Source of the DNA: Pseudescherichia sp031998825
GTDB lineage: Bacteria > Pseudomonadota > Gammaproteobacteria > Enterobacterales > Enterobacteriaceae
Direction of reading: 5' to 3'
Assembly (NCBI RefSeq): GCF_031998825.1
Contig: NZ_DAMACX010000006.1
Location: forward strand, 74,462-138,461
Length of the DNA: 64,000 bases
The notes beneath the pieces are model-generated. The model was not told the DNA's origin. It saw only the letters and a program-made list of their open reading frames with translations, and ran no database searches. The position numbers and the translations under genes are program-made. Position 1 is the first letter of the stretch; the number at the start of each line of letters is the position of its first letter. This document shows, in pieces, positions 33,140-39,549 of the stretch.

Positions 33140-33334
33140 GCAGGCTCACAGTTCATTCAGGAGGTCAACAAAATTAAATACGATCACCCGAAATATTTAC
33201 TGGACACTTTTTCCGATAGTGCCTAAATGTCCAAAATGGATGGCATTTTTTGTACATATATAATGCATTTTGTAATATTAATGCTGATGCAGAGATATAT
33301 TATCACCGATTTCAAGCCAGATGGAGATGATTAC

Positions 33335-33607
33335 ATGAAGCTTACAAGGCAACATGAAACGTTATCCCTTACTTGCAAAAGTAATACTATGAGAGAGCTG
33401 ACCTTTGATGCTTACTATGCTGTTTCACATGCATGCGCAATGGGGACAGCTGACCGCGAGGAAAAAGCCCCAATCCGGACAATGGCTAAAGAAACTTTGT
33501 ATAAGTTTCAATGTCTTGCCAGCGAAGAACTACTTCTTGAGAAAGCTGCAATTGAGGTAATGAACGAAAAGCCCTCATTCTGGTTTTTGGGAGACGGTAA
33601 TCGCTAA
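33335..33607 (+). CDS. Small protein of unknown function in the AT-rich island
   Basis: A 90-residue soluble protein beginning MKLTRQHETLSLTCKSNTMRE, with GGAGA well placed before the ATG. The upstream open frame is AT-rich and has no ribosome site. Two Cys (CKSN and FQCLASEE) and a run of alternating charged residues are visible; it has no signal peptide or membrane segment. It is followed within two bases by the first 110-bp island repeat, the position expected of an orphan immunity or cargo gene. No function is recognised. Confidence 0.55.
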   Translation: MKLTRQHETLSLTCKSNTMRELTFDAYYAVSHACAMGTADREEKAPIRTMAKETLYKFQCLASEELLLEKAAIEVMNEKPSFWFLGDGNR

Positions 33608-33609
33608 AA

Positions 33610-33720
33610 CTGGACAGAATTACAGTTGTGTCCAGGCTGACGGAGAGAGAGAAGGGAGAGCGTGCGCTACGTGAATTCTGGCGTTCTGCCGGGGGCTGAG
33701 TACGCCAGATTTTACGAGAA
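33610..33720. repeat. Island repeat R1 (~110 bp)
   Basis: A module that starts with the inverted repeat CTGGACA/TGTCCAG (spacing 12), continues through a purine-rich stretch and ends in a conserved segment GTGCGCTACGTGAATTCTGG and GAGTACGCCAGATTT. One frame reads through the second half without a stop (VRYVNSGVLPGAEYARF). Copies R3 (37995-38104, nearly identical) and R2 (36371-36481) and the divergent R4 (37309-37410) follow. It looks like the duplicated 3' tail of a larger coding gene. Confidence 0.8.
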
Positions 33721-33765
33721 GGCGTTATCCTGTGCAGAAGAACGGTGTGCTTAAAAAATGCACAT

Positions 33766-33791
33766 GAAGAAAGTACAGACGCACTTTCTTC
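33766..33791. terminator. Hairpin with perfect 9-bp stem
   Basis: GAAGAAAGT, eight-base loop, ACTTTCTTC. It lies between repeat R1 and the minus-strand TIR-like gene, whose stop is 41 bp away. It could act as a terminator for that gene or mark the end of the R1 cassette. No long T-run. Confidence 0.4.
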
Positions 33792-33831
33792 TGTGATCCT
33801 GGGTACACAGGTTAAAGGAAATGACAGTGCC

Positions 33832-34767
33832 TTATTGTTTGAGTTTTTTTAGTTCTCTTAAAAGAGAGTAACGCCAGTCTGCCGATTCCTGAATATATAC
33901 AACGCCGGACATATCACCGGGTGTTTCCACCCCGTCACTGACCAGCGCGGTTACATATTCACGCCCCAGCTTGGATATAAGATAACCATGCTCAAAGACG
34001 ACGTTTTGTCTGGCTCGGGGACGATAATCCGTTTCTTTAACAGAGCGTCCTTCATCGCAAGCTGTATAGAGAACAATAGCATATGAAATATCTTTAAAGT
34101 AACGCTCCAGCTTTTGAATAATCGTGTCACCATCGTTAGCCTGAAGATGCAGAATAACGGGTTCAAAATCTTCTTCAATCAGAAATTGATATACCTCATA
34201 CTTTAACTTTTCATCATGTCCGTGCACGATAAAGACTTTCTTTTTCATTGGTGTGCCCTGAGTCTTAAAATTATCCTGTGGATTTTTAACCACTTCTGCT
34301 ATGGTTTCAACAATACGTTTTGAAGGTATACCCTGATTCATGGAAGTAGTTGCTTTTTCTTTATCCGTTAAAGTAGAACGTGTCTGATCTAGCGAAGCCA
34401 GAGGCTTTGGATTATAGTCTGCCAGATTAATAGCAGAAGAAGATTTGTTTTTTGATGCACAGTTTTTTTCATAGCTGTCAATTATCTGGTTTCGGGTTTC
34501 ATCTAAAAATTTATTTCTTCTACCCCATGATCCTTCCCCGGTTCCGCATTTGGTTTTAATAGCCGAGTGAGCATGAGTAACATTTGGAGAATGCTTAATC
34601 CAGATAGGTAAATCTAGCATAGTTTCATAAGCCATTAAAGTTTCCCAGCGCTTTCGATACTCGAAAAGATGTTTATATTGATTATTGTAATCTTGAGTCA
34701 CTACCAGTAAGCAAAGCGAAATATAAGAATCTACAATATCGATAATTTTGTTTAATTTAGTATTCAT
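33832..34767 (-). CDS. TIR-like domain protein (CAP12/Pycsar-TIR type), probable anti-phage effector
   Basis: A 311-residue two-part protein. Residues ~1-170 form an uncharacterised helical domain with a polar linker. From about residue 172 a TIR-like domain of the PF10137 type follows: KKKVFIVHGHDEKLKYEVYQF, then EPVILHLQANDGDTII, then AIVLYTACDEGR, then RQNVVFEHGYLISKLGRE. The Glu of FEHGY is the expected catalytic residue of NAD+-cleaving members. Proteins with this domain act in CBASS, Pycsar and similar defence systems and stop growth by destroying NAD+. No cyclase partner is next to it. The start ATG is two codons after a TTG. Low GC and no nearby mobility gene except an IS fragment. 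Confidence 0.8.
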   Translation of the reverse strand: MNTKLNKIIDIVDSYISLCLLVVTQDYNNQYKHLFEYRKRWETLMAYETMLDLPIWIKHSPNVTHAHSAIKTKCGTGEGSWGRRNKFLDETRNQIIDSYEKNCASKNKSSSAINLADYNPKPLASLDQTRSTLTDKEKATTSMNQGIPSKRIVETIAEVVKNPQDNFKTQGTPMKKKVFIVHGHDEKLKYEVYQFLIEEDFEPVILHLQANDGDTIIQKLERYFKDISYAIVLYTACDEGRSVKETDYRPRARQNVVFEHGYLISKLGREYVTALVSDGVETPGDMSGVVYIQESADWRYSLLRELKKLKQ

Positions 34768-34773
34768 ACACAA

Positions 34774-35090
34774 CTCTGAATGAAAGGGGAATAGCTGGAT
34801 TTTAGCAGCACTTAAGGTTTAAGATCCACGTTAAAAACGCTCATGAACAGCTCCTTAGCTGTCTTTGCTCTCTTTCAGGGCGGTAAGCCTGACCGGATTC
34901 ATAGCAGAAAGCGCAGACAGCCAGAACGGTGGCATTTGTGAATGTGTAAAGGGACATGTGCGGCAGGAGTCATGAAAGCCAGTTACAGGTAAGCGCGGCT
35001 GCTGCTTTTGTCAGATGTAGCTCAGTGTTAGAATGGCTGATGTAATAACTCATCAATGTAAATCATTCACCAATTTAAGTAGAGTGAAAT
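34774..35090. other. 317-bp gap, no gene seen
   Basis: The gap separates the TIR-like gene from the divergent membrane-protein gene and presumably holds both promoters. It also contains a G/C-richer middle section (about 34845-35000) unlike its flanks, with no open frame that looks coding. A short stretch at 35013-35035 looks like a tRNA D-arm, but I see no matching acceptor or anticodon arms. Confidence 0.5.
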
Positions 35091-35990
35091 ATGAAAAATT
35101 CGTTAAAGATAAAATTGTGGCAAAGATATTTACCGAAAATGCTGACATTGCCAGCTCCATCCATTATGCCCAGGAGTGGAGAGAAAGGAAAACTTGTTAA
35201 TGCTTTTGTGATTTACCTATATAATAATGATGGCGATCCTCTTTATTTGATTGACCGAATTGAGGAAGGCTGTGTCATAGCTCAAGAATGGGATGAAGAT
35301 AAATATAAGTTTGATAAGGAGGTTAGACTTAGATACGAAGAACTTAATCATTTTCATCCGGAGATAATCCATTACTATGGATTATATGAAATAAGATTCT
35401 ACTCAATAGAAGAGTATTTCATCAAAGGTGTGACAAAATTAATATATTTAGTGGCGAAAATTGCAAGGCTGAAAAACTGGTTTATCAGATATCGTTTTGC
35501 TAAAAAGGATTTAATAGTTCATGAAAGAATCGGTATTCTGAGAGTGATAATAGACTGTCATGTAAGTACAACAGATGCACAATACTCAATAACTGCCAAT
35601 GAGTTATTTACTCATATGCACACGCATTTATGGTATACCCATCCAAAAGCAGCAATATATAGAAAGAAACTTCAGCTGAATTTAGATTCTTTAGAGATAA
35701 CAGGGGAGTTAAGGAAAGAGCAGTATCGATATTTTGTTACGGGTAAGGCTATCGAAACAATTACCCGTTATGAGCTGGAAGAAAACAGATATGACCAGCA
35801 GTTAGCAAGCCAAAAGCTTATGGGGTGGCTTACTTTTGCTATTTTATTTTTAACCGTGCTAACTACAATTGGCGCATTAGTGCAGGCGCATATTATAGAA
35901 GTGCCAACTTTAATCGATTTTCGACAAAAAACATCAATTAATTATAGCGCTGAAGTATCAAATTTGAACCTTGTATCAAGCTCTCATTAA
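35091..35990 (+). CDS. Uncharacterised membrane-anchored protein in the island
   Basis: A 299-residue protein with a long polar N-terminal part (1-240) and one clear transmembrane helix near the C-terminus (about 245-268, LMGWLTFAILFLTVLTTIGALVQA), followed by a ~30-residue tail. A weaker hydrophobic patch lies at about 112-125 (VTKLIYLVAKIAR). The N-terminal part is rich in aromatic and charged residues. I recognise no domain. It is divergent from the TIR-like gene, so the two may form a pair; a membrane-associated partner is common in anti-phage systems, but that is inference only. Low GC suggests horizontal origin. Confidence 0.65.
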   Translation: MKNSLKIKLWQRYLPKMLTLPAPSIMPRSGEKGKLVNAFVIYLYNNDGDPLYLIDRIEEGCVIAQEWDEDKYKFDKEVRLRYEELNHFHPEIIHYYGLYEIRFYSIEEYFIKGVTKLIYLVAKIARLKNWFIRYRFAKKDLIVHERIGILRVIIDCHVSTTDAQYSITANELFTHMHTHLWYTHPKAAIYRKKLQLNLDSLEITGELRKEQYRYFVTGKAIETITRYELEENRYDQQLASQKLMGWLTFAILFLTVLTTIGALVQAHIIEVPTLIDFRQKTSINYSAEVSNLNLVSSSH

Positions 35991-36058
35991 GTCAGGATTT
36001 CTGGACATAATAGGCTGTATGTCTAACTGCCGGAAGAATTAAATGAGGAGCATAAAAA

Positions 36059-36076
36059 AGGCCGCTGGCGCGGCCT
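36059..36076 (-). terminator. Rho-independent terminator (minus strand)
   Basis: AGGCCGC, four-base loop, GCGGCCT. Read on the minus strand it is followed by TTTTTT, just after the stop of the small gene at 36088-36300. The stem is identical to that at 38121-38138. Confidence 0.85.
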
Positions 36077-36087
36077 GATGGTGGCAT

Positions 36088-36300
36088 TCAACGCTGATAG
36101 AGCCGAATCCATTCGATGATCTCGTTAAGCTGGCCGTTATCCAGTTCCGCGCAGTTCGCAAAAATCGCTTCCGCGACGCGCCCCTGATGCTTTTCAGTCG
36201 TGGAGCCGACCCCCGCAACGCCGCCCATACCCTGCTGGCCGTTGTCTGTAAGCACTTGCCGCCCCGTTGATGTGACAAACTGCTGAGCCGTGATTTCCAT
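36088..36300 (-). CDS. Small protein of unknown function in the island
   Basis: A 70-residue protein with a good ribosome site (AGGGATAACGG) ahead of ATG and a strong terminator immediately after the stop, which argues for a real gene. It begins MEITAQQFVTSTGRQVLTDN, has a Gly/Gln-rich middle (GQQGMGGVAGVG) and a helical C-terminus (NGQLNEIIEWIRLYQR). No signal peptide or membrane segment. Repeat R2 begins about 70 bp from its start on the other side. I do not recognise the family. Confidence 0.6.
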   Translation of the reverse strand: MEITAQQFVTSTGRQVLTDNGQQGMGGVAGVGSTTEKHQGRVAEAIFANCAELDNGQLNEIIEWIRLYQR

Positions 36301-36370
36301 CCGTTATCCCTGTAATAGCGTTTTGCCGTGGTATCACTATACCAGGCGAGATCCCGCGCAGCCAGCAGAA

Positions 36371-36481
36371 CTGGACGGAATTACTGTTGTGTCCAGGTAG
36401 AGGAGAAGAGAGAAGAGGGAGCGTGCGCTACGTGAATTCTGGCGTTCTGCCGGGGACTGAGTACGCCAGATTTAGCGAGAA
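36371..36481. repeat. Island repeat R2 (~110 bp)
   Basis: Second copy of the island module: CTGGAC and GTCCAG inverted arms, purine-rich middle, then the conserved GTGCGCTACGTGAATTCTGG and GAGTACGCCAGATTT. It differs from R1/R3 mainly in the purine stretch and the first arm. The second half is again open in the frame VRYVNSGVLPGTEYARFSEK. It precedes the secreted-protein gene at 36618 by 136 bp. Confidence 0.8.
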
Positions 36482-36617
36482 AGAACCATGCCGATTATAA
36501 AAATTCACTAAGGTGAATGTATGATCTTTTTATTCGAAATAATAGAAAACTCTTATCGAAGCCCTCAATGTAAATCTTAAAATAATACATGTGTATCATA
36601 CCAATCTGGAGATAATC

Positions 36618-37223
36618 ATGAAACATCAGTTTATATTTGCCTTTCTTTTATTTTTACTATCTACAACGATAGTAAAGGCCGAATATTGTGATGATCAATT
36701 GTATAAAGATATGAGTGCGGTTGACACACAGTTGGGTGACGCTCTGTTATGGCAGAAGAATGCGCAAGTTGAAGCAGTCAAACTTCAGGCTGCGCGTAAG
36801 ATTGAGCAGGAAAATATCGTGCTAATAACTAAAGATACTAGTTTAGGAGCTGAAAAGAAGATTGAGCAAATTACAGCGCATAACTCTGTAATAGCTGATA
36901 TCCAACAAAGAGAAGACTCAATCAATAGTGAGAATTCAGAAAAAAATAAAGAAATTGATAGTTTAAAAAATAAGGTCCCACAAGCCCTAGCTGAGAAAGC
37001 TAAAGAATGCGCGAGACAAATTGCCCCTCTTAACTTATTAGTTAATATAGGGATACAAGGTCTCGCTTTATTTTTCACCGACGGTGCTAGTATAATACTT
37101 CCTGAAAAGGCGTTATATGTGGATATGGGGGAGGTGGTCCACGGTAATGTAATGGGAGGGCCGAAATCTTTGCCTAATCAGACTAAAGATGCTATCAATA
37201 AAGCATTGGGGCTGCACTTATAA
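36618..37223 (+). CDS. Secreted coiled-coil protein, unknown, possible immunity protein
   Basis: A 201-residue exported protein. A Sec signal peptide covers residues 1-21 (MKHQFIFAFLLFLLSTTIVKA). The mature part starts EYCDDQL and has a helical, heptad-rich stretch from about 45 to 125, then a hydrophobic stretch (LLVNIGIQGLALFFTDGASIIL). Two cysteines (CDDQ and ECARQ) could form a disulfide. The start is the ATG with GGAGA before it; an in-frame ATG nine codons earlier is less likely. Size, export and position next to island repeats fit a periplasmic immunity protein of a T6SS- or CDI-type system, but no homologue is recognised. Confidence 0.65.
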   Translation: MKHQFIFAFLLFLLSTTIVKAEYCDDQLYKDMSAVDTQLGDALLWQKNAQVEAVKLQAARKIEQENIVLITKDTSLGAEKKIEQITAHNSVIADIQQREDSINSENSEKNKEIDSLKNKVPQALAEKAKECARQIAPLNLLVNIGIQGLALFFTDGASIILPEKALYVDMGEVVHGNVMGGPKSLPNQTKDAINKALGLHL

Positions 37224-37308
37224 TAAAAGCTGACTTATTGCTGCCCTGAGAGACAGCTCATAGGAATAGCTCTACTGTCCAGTTCTGTTTTGGCTGAACA
37301 GAATGACT

Positions 37309-37410
37309 GTTGTGTCCAAGTAGCGGGAAAATGAAAACAGGATGGCTTGCCAGCAGCTCAGCGACCGCACCGGCGCACCGGGCGCAGAGTATGCCAGCAG
37401 ATTTCAGGCT
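37309..37410. repeat. Divergent island repeat R4
   Basis: A more distant copy of the R module: GTTGTGTCCAAG, a purine-rich middle and GAGTATGCCAGCAGATTT. A frame is open through it and on to 37486 (GAPGAEYASRF ... GRKVLNGSGQTVK then stop). It looks like the intact 3' end of a related gene. The peptide core PGAEYA is shared with R1-R2. Confidence 0.55.
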
Positions 37411-37450
37411 GGCCGCGTAGCTGCAATGGAGCATATGCCAGCAGGACGAA

Positions 37451-37530
37451 AAGTACTGAATGGTAGCGGGCAAACGGTGAAATAAAAATGACCGGGCGAC
37501 ACGGTATCACGGCACTTTTACAGTACTGAT
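37451..37530. repeat. 80-bp direct repeat, copy A
   Basis: Starts AAGTACTGAATGGTAGCGG and ends CTTTTACAGTACTGAT. Copy B, at 37851-37930, differs at only three positions and is offset by exactly 400 bp. Copy A carries the end and stop of the R4 frame. Confidence 0.9.
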
Positions 37531-37539
37531 AATAAGGAA

Positions 37540-37653
37540 ATGTATATGTATCAGCTTATAAAGCTATATGGCGGGCAGATGGCCCTAAATCCATCCGAAT
37601 ACCGGATTTTATTTCAGGGCAAGTATCTCGCCGCTATATGGATTTATGTTTAG
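37540..37653 (+). pseudogene. Short open frame, probable gene remnant
   Basis: A 37-codon frame (MYMYQLIKLYGGQMALNPSE at the start) with AAGGA before its ATG, placed right after 80-bp repeat copy A. It stops early, and further open pieces follow in changing frames up to copy B. The stretch 37540-37850 therefore looks like a decayed small gene between the two repeats. No family recognised. Confidence 0.35.
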
Positions 37654-37850
37654 ATCATGGCTTAGGTAAGCTATTGATAATTGTAGGTTATTTTTTTGCC
37701 AACTTCGGACGCTGAAATGCAAGGGTGTGAAGTTTGGCAAAGATGGGCAACGATTGAAGCATTTAGGGGGAATTAAAAGATTTTCGCCGAAAATGCACGG
37801 AATAATGATTTTTTGCGAGTTGCGGAAAAAAATATGAATAAAAACAGTAA

Positions 37851-37930
37851 AAGTACTGAATGGTAGCGGCCAAACGGTTACATAAAAATGACCGGGCGAC
37901 ACGGTATCACGGCACTTTTACAGTACTGAT
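37851..37930. repeat. 80-bp direct repeat, copy B
   Basis: Second copy of the 80-bp element (three differences from copy A at 37451-37530). It is followed by GATGCCAGCAGATTTTAATC, similar to the PGAEYAS-coding segment of R4, and then by repeat R3, so the tail elements have been shuffled. Confidence 0.9.
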
Positions 37931-37994
37931 TATGTGGAAAGATGCCAGCAGATTTTAATCTGGCCGCGCAGCTGCGTCTGGATAAGTTCCAGCA

Positions 37995-38104
37995 CTGGAC
38001 AGAATTACAGTTGTGTCCAGGCTGACGGAGAGAGAGAAGGGAGAGCGTGCGCTACGTGAATTCTGGCGTTCTGCGGGGGGCCGAGTACGCCAGATTTCAT
38101 GAGA
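37995..38104. repeat. Island repeat R3 (~110 bp)
   Basis: Nearly identical to R1 (a few changes, all in the last third). It lies next to the terminator of the minus-strand gene at 38145. R1 and R3 are 4.3 kb apart in direct orientation and could support deletion of everything between them by recombination. Confidence 0.85.
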
Positions 38105-38120
38105 AAACGGAGGTGAAGAA

Positions 38121-38138
38121 AGGCCGCTTGCGCGGCCT
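38121..38138 (-). terminator. Hairpin terminator (minus strand)
   Basis: AGGCCGC, TTGC, GCGGCCT, seven bases from the stop of the 38145-38396 gene. Read on the minus strand it is followed by TTCTTC. The stem sequence is identical to that at 36059-36076, so the two small minus-strand genes share a downstream unit. Confidence 0.75.
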
Positions 38139-38144
38139 CTGTGA

Positions 38145-38396
38145 TCAGTTGAGTGGACGAGTACCGCGCCCGACCTCAGATAAACCATGCGTGATGTCAG
38201 CCGCACTTTGATTACCAAGAACACGGTCAATGATACTATCAATGTGGCCCACCGTTGCTACGGTAGAAGCAAGCAGAGCCTGTTTAGGGTCGACACCGGC
38301 ATCAATCATATTTGCACAAAGCTGATCTTTAGTTTCAAGCGTAGCTACTGCCACTTTTTTAACACCTTTTTTCATTGCGCTCATTTGTGGTTGCAT
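38145..38396 (-). CDS. Small protein of unknown function beside dif
   Basis: An 83-residue protein beginning MQPQMSAMKKGVKKVAV, then a helical stretch TLETKDQLCANMIDAGVDPK, QALLASTVATVGHIDSIIDRV. A terminator follows. Two later in-frame ATGs (at MSAMK and MKKG) could be the real start. One Cys; no signal peptide or membrane helix. It faces the same way as the IS fragment to its right and lies 290 bp from dif. Unrecognised; a regulator-sized DNA-binding or immunity protein is possible. Confidence 0.5.
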   Translation of the reverse strand: MQPQMSAMKKGVKKVAVATLETKDQLCANMIDAGVDPKQALLASTVATVGHIDSIIDRVLGNQSAADITHGLSEVGRGTRPLN

Positions 38397-38454
38397 ACCT
38401 ATATATAGGAATTCAGAGGGGTCTCGCCACAACATGCATGGCTTATCTTAATAT

Positions 38455-38577
38455 TTAACGCACAGTTGGACTATTCGCAACTTTCAGCTGACGGGCGGCA
38501 TCACGCCCACGCCGGATCATACGCTTTTCAATAACTGACTGAATGACGTTAATCCGGCTCAGTTTTTTATCTGACAT
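38455..38577 (-). pseudogene. N-terminal fragment of an ISNCY-like transposase
   Basis: A 40-codon frame starting MSDKKLSRINVIQSVIEKRM and containing RGRDAARQLKVA, which matches the N-terminal helix-turn-helix of ISNCY-type transposases (LxRxxVIQxVxxxRxxxxxAAxxLxLS). It ends at a stop after 40 residues, where the catalytic part should begin, so it is a remnant. It lies 105 bp from dif. Confidence 0.55.
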
Positions 38578-38682
38578 AGTTACTAGCATCCTGATGTCTC
38601 CATGGCATGAGCCTTTATGCCAGAAAAAGTGACATCACTAAATGGATAGAAAGTGACATTAGAATATGGGAACCATAACCTT

Positions 38683-38710
38683 AGTGCGCATAATGTATAT
38701 TATGTTAAAT
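38683..38710. other. dif: dif site (XerCD chromosome-dimer resolution site)
   Basis: 28 bp matching the E. coli dif site at all but one position, from memory of that sequence. Left (XerC) arm AGTGCGCATAA, where E. coli has GGTGCGCATAA; centre TGTATA; right (XerD) arm TTATGTTAAAT. XerC and XerD recombine here under FtsK control to separate chromosome dimers, so this marks the replication terminus. KOPS octamers (GGGNAGGG) I found by eye all point toward it: on the plus strand at 8180-8187 and 31141-31148, and on the minus strand at 39288-39295, 41383-41390, 56043-56050 and 58442-58449. The AT-rich island lies directly on its left. Confidence 0.93.
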
Positions 38711-38864
38711 TGCATATTGAGCTCCCACAGGCTGCTTAACCCATCCCGGTTAATTCTTAAGAATCAGCATTGTTCCCCTTCTCTTCGTCAGCCCAACATG
38801 ACTATCATCACCTTTCTTTGTCATTCCCTGAACGAACCATAACGACAAGCCCGAGGAAAGATCT

Positions 38865-39488
38865 ATGTCGAACGATCAAAAAGTTATTGATATCACCGTT
38901 CTCGCACAACAGCTCAACGCTATCGCCCAGACCGGGCTTACGTATGCAAAAGATGTTTTCGATCGTGAACGCTATGAAACCCTTCAGCAAATGGCCGTTG
39001 AGCTGATCGGCTCCCGCTTTGACATTGATGCTAAGACGTGGAATCACGTTTCTGAAGTTGGCTACGCTACGCCGAAAACGGACGTTCGTGCGTTTATCCT
39101 TCGCGAAGGCAAAGTTCTGCTGGTCCGCGAAGCTGACGATGGTTTATGGAGTTTGCCTAGTGGTTGGGCCGACGTTGGCGATACGCCATCGATAGCCGTG
39201 AGCCGCGAAGTTAAAGAAGAAACCGGGCTCAGCGTAAAAGTGACAAAACTGCTGGGCGTGTGGGATCGCAACCTTAATGGACATCCACCCTACCCCTGGC
39301 ATGTTTACAAGCATATCTTCCTGTGTGAAGAGATCGGTGGAAGCCTGGCCTTAAGCCACGAATCCACCGATATTGGTTTTTTTGACATTAACGAGCTGCC
39401 GGAACTGTCGCTGACAAGGATCGTGCCCGAGCAAATTAAAGTCAGTATGGACATCGCCACGTCAGAACGTCCAACCTGGTTCGATTAG
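38865..39488 (+). CDS. Nudix hydrolase with N-terminal NUDIX_N-type domain
   Basis: A 207-residue protein in two parts: an N-terminal helical domain (1-60, DITVLAQQLNAIAQTGLTYA) of the type found in ADP-ribose-like Nudix enzymes, then a Nudix domain. The Nudix box reads GWADVGDTPSIAVSREVKEE followed by TGL, with the first Glu replaced by Asp; REVKEETGL is intact. Members hydrolyse nucleoside diphosphates linked to another group, in the cytoplasm. Substrate unknown. It is the first ordinary core-like gene right of dif, and its ribosome site is GAGGAAAG. Confidence 0.85.
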   Translation: MSNDQKVIDITVLAQQLNAIAQTGLTYAKDVFDRERYETLQQMAVELIGSRFDIDAKTWNHVSEVGYATPKTDVRAFILREGKVLLVREADDGLWSLPSGWADVGDTPSIAVSREVKEETGLSVKVTKLLGVWDRNLNGHPPYPWHVYKHIFLCEEIGGSLALSHESTDIGFFDINELPELSLTRIVPEQIKVSMDIATSERPTWFD

Positions 39489-39512
39489 GGTATTTTCCGG
39501 CAGCTATTGCAA

Positions 39513-39540
39513 GTCGGGCAAGCGAAGCGCTGCCCGACAT
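39513..39540. repeat. REP-like palindrome
   Basis: GTCGGGCAAGCGAAGCGCTG then CCCGAC: perfect outer arms GTCGGGCA/TGCCCGAC with the usual AGCG core. Between the convergent Nudix and DUF1275 genes; could serve as bidirectional terminator. Confidence 0.7.
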
Positions 39541-39549
39541 CTGGCTAAC

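Noticed and set aside
33227..33334. N-terminal extension of the small gene at 33335
   Set aside because: AT-rich, hydrophobic, lacking a ribosome site; the ATG at 33335 has GGAGA correctly placed.
35013..35035. tRNA D-arm-like sequence (TGTAGCTCAGTG)
   Set aside because: No anticodon arm, T-arm or pairing acceptor stem follows, so this is at most a coincidence or a relic.
37258..37902. Two minus-strand open frames (37258-37473 and 37609-37902)
   Set aside because: They run through the R4 module and the 80-bp repeat copy B, whose plus-strand frames look coding; no ribosome site or motif supports them.
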